Shown here: in pieces, positions 7,957-8,993 of the stretch
Layout of the letters: each line of letters starts with the position of its first letter
How positions within the stretch are numbered: the first letter of the stretch is position 1
Assembly: GCA_017438085.1 (NCBI GenBank)
Contig: JAFRWH010000155.1
Coordinates: 1-8,993 of the forward strand
Source: Bacillota bacterium
GTDB lineage: Bacteria; Bacillota_A; Clostridia; Peptostreptococcales; Anaerovoracaceae
DNA length: 8,993 bases
Reading direction: 5' to 3'
Position numbers and translations under genes: made by a program
The notes under the pieces: model-generated
What the model was told of the DNA's origin: nothing
What the model saw: only the letters and a program-made list of their open reading frames with translations
The model's database searches: none

Positions 7957-8075
7957 ATAATCCGTCAGTAATAGAGCGACACTCCGAGATTATCAGCTTA
8001 AAATTATATAAATAATATTATTTCTGGATAATTATAGTATTAACAATAGTTTTTGAAAAACAATACATGGCCAGA

Positions 8076-8094
8076 TATACCCCATGAGGGTATA
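8076..8094. promoter_or_regulatory. Palindrome TATACCC-N5-GGGTATA, possible CsoR-family operator
   Basis: Perfect 7-bp arms lie at 8076-8082 and 8088-8094 around CATGA. A G/C tract flanked by A/T in inverted orientation, TACCC-N5-GGGTA, is the general look of operators of CsoR-family repressors (copper or persulfide sensors). A looser relative, TACC-to-GGGGGTA, lies at 7849-7864. No CsoR-type gene is seen in the window, and no target promoter is clear, so the assignment is tentative. Confidence 0.3.
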
Positions 8095-8120
8095 AAGCCA
8101 GTTGCGAAAAGCGGAAAATC

Positions 8121-8159
8121 ATGCTCCAAATTTGCGTATTATTATAAAAGCAGGAGCAT
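8121..8159. repeat. 39-base inverted repeat with ATGCTCC/GGAGCAT arms, copy 2
   Basis: ATGCTCC at 8121-8127 and GGAGCAT at 8153-8159 repeat exactly the arms and total length of the element at 7918-7956, 203 bases upstream. The 25-base interior is only weakly similar between copies, so the arms are the conserved part. Confidence 0.6.
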
Positions 8160-8303
8160 AGGCACTTTAGGACAGTGGCCTGCAGAGGGTTAGATAGTAA
8201 ACTCAAGTATGAAGAGTTACCTTTTTATCATTCCAACTGGCAGATTTCAGGGCTTAAAGAGGGAAAAACATCACATTAAAATCACGCGGGGGCTTGACAA
8301 GTG

Positions 8304-8312
8304 TGGTATAAT
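8304..8312 (+). promoter_or_regulatory. Extended -10 promoter, probably for the cobW-type gene
   Basis: TGGTATAAT combines a perfect TATAAT (8307-8312) with the upstream TG of an extended -10 element. Transcription would start near 8319, giving a leader of about 110 bases before the ATG at 8429. A perfect TTGACA at 8294-8299 lies only 7 bases upstream of the hexamer, too close to be its -35. No good -35 is seen at 16-18 bases. Confidence 0.6.
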
Positions 8313-8323
8313 ATTTCCGCAGG

Positions 8324-8336
8324 CGCTTTTAAAGCG
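8324..8336 (+). repeat. Inverted repeat CGCTTT-T-AAAGCG at the predicted transcript start
   Basis: Six-base arms surround a single central base, a few bases downstream of the predicted start of transcription. It overlaps two GCGTTG direct copies at 8334-8339 and 8344-8349, spaced by 10 bases. The placement just after +1 suits a repressor site, and the loop is too short for an RNA hairpin without unpairing the centre. The function is inference. Confidence 0.35.
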
Positions 8337-8428
8337 TTGTTTTGCGTTGTGCCTAAAACTGAAAGGGTGCAGCGCAGATCAAAATCGATAACAAAAAATT
8401 TTTTTTACACATAAAGAAAGGAAGTATC

Positions 8429-8993
8429 ATGACCAAAATTGATATTTACTCCGGTTTCCTCGGAGCCGGAAAGACCACACTTATCAAAAAGCTCGTTGCA
8501 GAGGCATACAAGGACCAGAAGATCGTCATCATCGAGAACGAGTTCGGCGAGATCGGCATCGATACCGGTTTCCTGGCTGACGCAGGCGTTCAGATCCACG
8601 AGATGAACAGCGGCTGCATCTGCTGCTCCCTGACAGGTGATTTTAAGGAAGCTCTGAAGATGGTGGTAAGAGATTATGCTCCCGACCGCATCGTTATCGA
8701 GCCCTCCGGCGTAGGCAAGCTTTCCGAGGTCGCAGCTGCAGTCATGGCTACCGGCTCCGACGAGCTGGAGCTTGGCGGTCTCACCACCGTCGTTGACGCA
8801 GGCAAGTGCAAGATGTACATGAAGAACTTCGGCGAATTCTTCAACGATCAGATCGAATCCGCTCACTGCATCATTCTTTCCCGCACAGGCATGCTGCCCG
8901 AAGAAAAGGTACAGCAGGCTGTTGATCTTCTGAGAGAGCACAACAAGGAAGCTGTTATCCTGACAGCTCCCTGGGACAAGCTGACCGGCATGC
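8429..8993 (+). CDS. CobW/COG0523-family GTPase, 5' part (3' end outside window)
   Basis: COG0523 proteins are cytoplasmic G3E P-loop GTPases used as metallochaperones for zinc, cobalt or nickel centres. The 188 residues shown contain the Walker A loop GFLGAGKT (9-16), the NEFGEIGID switch segment (37-45), the metal-binding CxCC motif Cys63-Cys65-Cys66 (SGCICCSL) and the Walker B-like IEPSG with Glu91. The usual guanine-specificity NKxD motif is replaced by SRTG at residues 151-154. The start follows AAAGGAAG at 8417-8424, 4 bases before the ATG. The C-terminal CobW domain is not in the window. The gene stands alone after the AT-rich spacer, with a probable promoter near 8304. No Zur-type or cobalamin-riboswitch signal is evident, so the metal and client protein remain unknown. 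Confidence 0.93.
   Translation, partial: MTKIDIYSGFLGAGKTTLIKKLVAEAYKDQKIVIIENEFGEIGIDTGFLADAGVQIHEMNSGCICCSLTGDFKEALKMVVRDYAPDRIVIEPSGVGKLSEVAAAVMATGSDELELGGLTTVVDAGKCKMYMKNFGEFFNDQIESAHCIILSRTGMLPEEKVQQAVDLLREHNKEAVILTAPWDKLTGM

Larger units (their letters stand above)
7585..8428. other. AT-rich spacer with many dyad symmetries, no convincing gene
   Basis: This stretch of about 840 bases separates the divergently oriented hydrolase and CobW genes. It is clearly richer in A and T than the genes on both sides and is broken by stops in most frames. It holds several inverted repeats listed separately, a short open frame at 7682-7831 and a promoter near 8304. Frames at 8018-8206 (minus) and 8209-8391 (plus) lack ribosome sites and family motifs. 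No transposase, tRNA, rRNA or CRISPR repeat is seen. It could be an accumulation of regulatory sites, an unrecognised RNA gene, or the remains of a lost gene or mobile element. Confidence 0.7.

Noticed and set aside
8010..8023. 14-base AT-only palindrome
   Set aside because: Simple AT-rich palindromes are common in such spacers, and this one has no further support as a site.
8160..8185. Possible cobalamin-riboswitch box (GCCACTG on the minus strand) next to a CobW gene
   Set aside because: Only the short box is present. The other conserved riboswitch segments are missing, and the strand points away from the CobW gene.
8018..8206. Minus-strand open frame of 62 codons in the spacer
   Set aside because: There is no ribosome binding site or family motif. 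The sequence is a low-complexity translation of AT-rich DNA and overlaps two inverted repeats.
8294..8312. Standard sigma-A promoter TTGACA plus TATAAT
   Set aside because: The two hexamers are separated by only 7 bases instead of 16-18, so TTGACA cannot be the -35 of this TATAAT. Only the extended -10 was kept.
8209..8391. Plus-strand open frame of 60 codons in the spacer
   Set aside because: No ribosome binding site is present, and it runs through the promoter at 8304-8312. The composition shows no recognisable protein features.

Overview
The window looks like chromosomal DNA of a low-to-mid GC anaerobic Firmicute of the class Clostridia. The clues are strong AGGAGG-type ribosome binding sites before almost every gene, a TTG start, GC-rich coding sequence against very AT-rich spacers, and a clostridial-style glycerol catabolic module. 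The exact genus cannot be read from the sequence.

Bases 1-4246 hold a tightly packed plus-strand operon for glycerol and glycerol-3-phosphate: the 3' part of glycerol kinase (glpK), a GlpA-like FAD dehydrogenase with a C-terminal [2Fe-2S] BFD-type domain, a thioredoxin-reductase-fold FAD/NAD(P) oxidoreductase, and a small four-cysteine DUF1667 protein. Junctions are +3, -1 and +12 bases. Glycerol is phosphorylated by GlpK. The three redox proteins probably act as one complex that oxidises glycerol-3-phosphate to dihydroxyacetone phosphate and passes electrons through FAD and Fe-S centres to a nicotinamide or other acceptor. This differs from the classical GlpABC set because no GlpB or GlpC is seen here.

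Forty bases after the operon, on the same strand and with no terminator between, lies an unusual 795-residue fusion (4287-6674). It joins a UshA/CD73-type 5'-nucleotidase (metallophosphatase plus 5'-nucleotidase C-terminal domain) to a nearly full-length inosine-uridine-type nucleoside hydrolase. It lacks a signal peptide, so it appears to be a cytoplasmic enzyme that could turn a nucleotide into a nucleoside and then into base plus ribose. The usual catalytic His of the hydrolase domain is replaced by Tyr. A perfect 21-bp hairpin at 6695-6740 probably terminates this gene and the convergent alpha/beta hydrolase gene (7568-6774, minus strand).

From about 7585 to 8428 there is an AT-rich stretch of about 840 bases without a convincing gene. 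It is rich in dyad symmetry: a TGACGCA-type palindrome, two 39-base inverted repeats with identical 7-bp arms, and a TACCC/GGGTA palindrome like CsoR-family operators. It also holds one short open frame and, near its right end, an extended -10 promoter. That promoter probably serves the last gene, the 5' part of a CobW/COG0523 metallochaperone-type GTPase (8429 to the window end) whose NKxD motif is altered.

The best candidates for something undescribed are the nucleotidase-nucleoside hydrolase fusion at the end of a glycerol operon, and the repeated dyad elements of the spacer.
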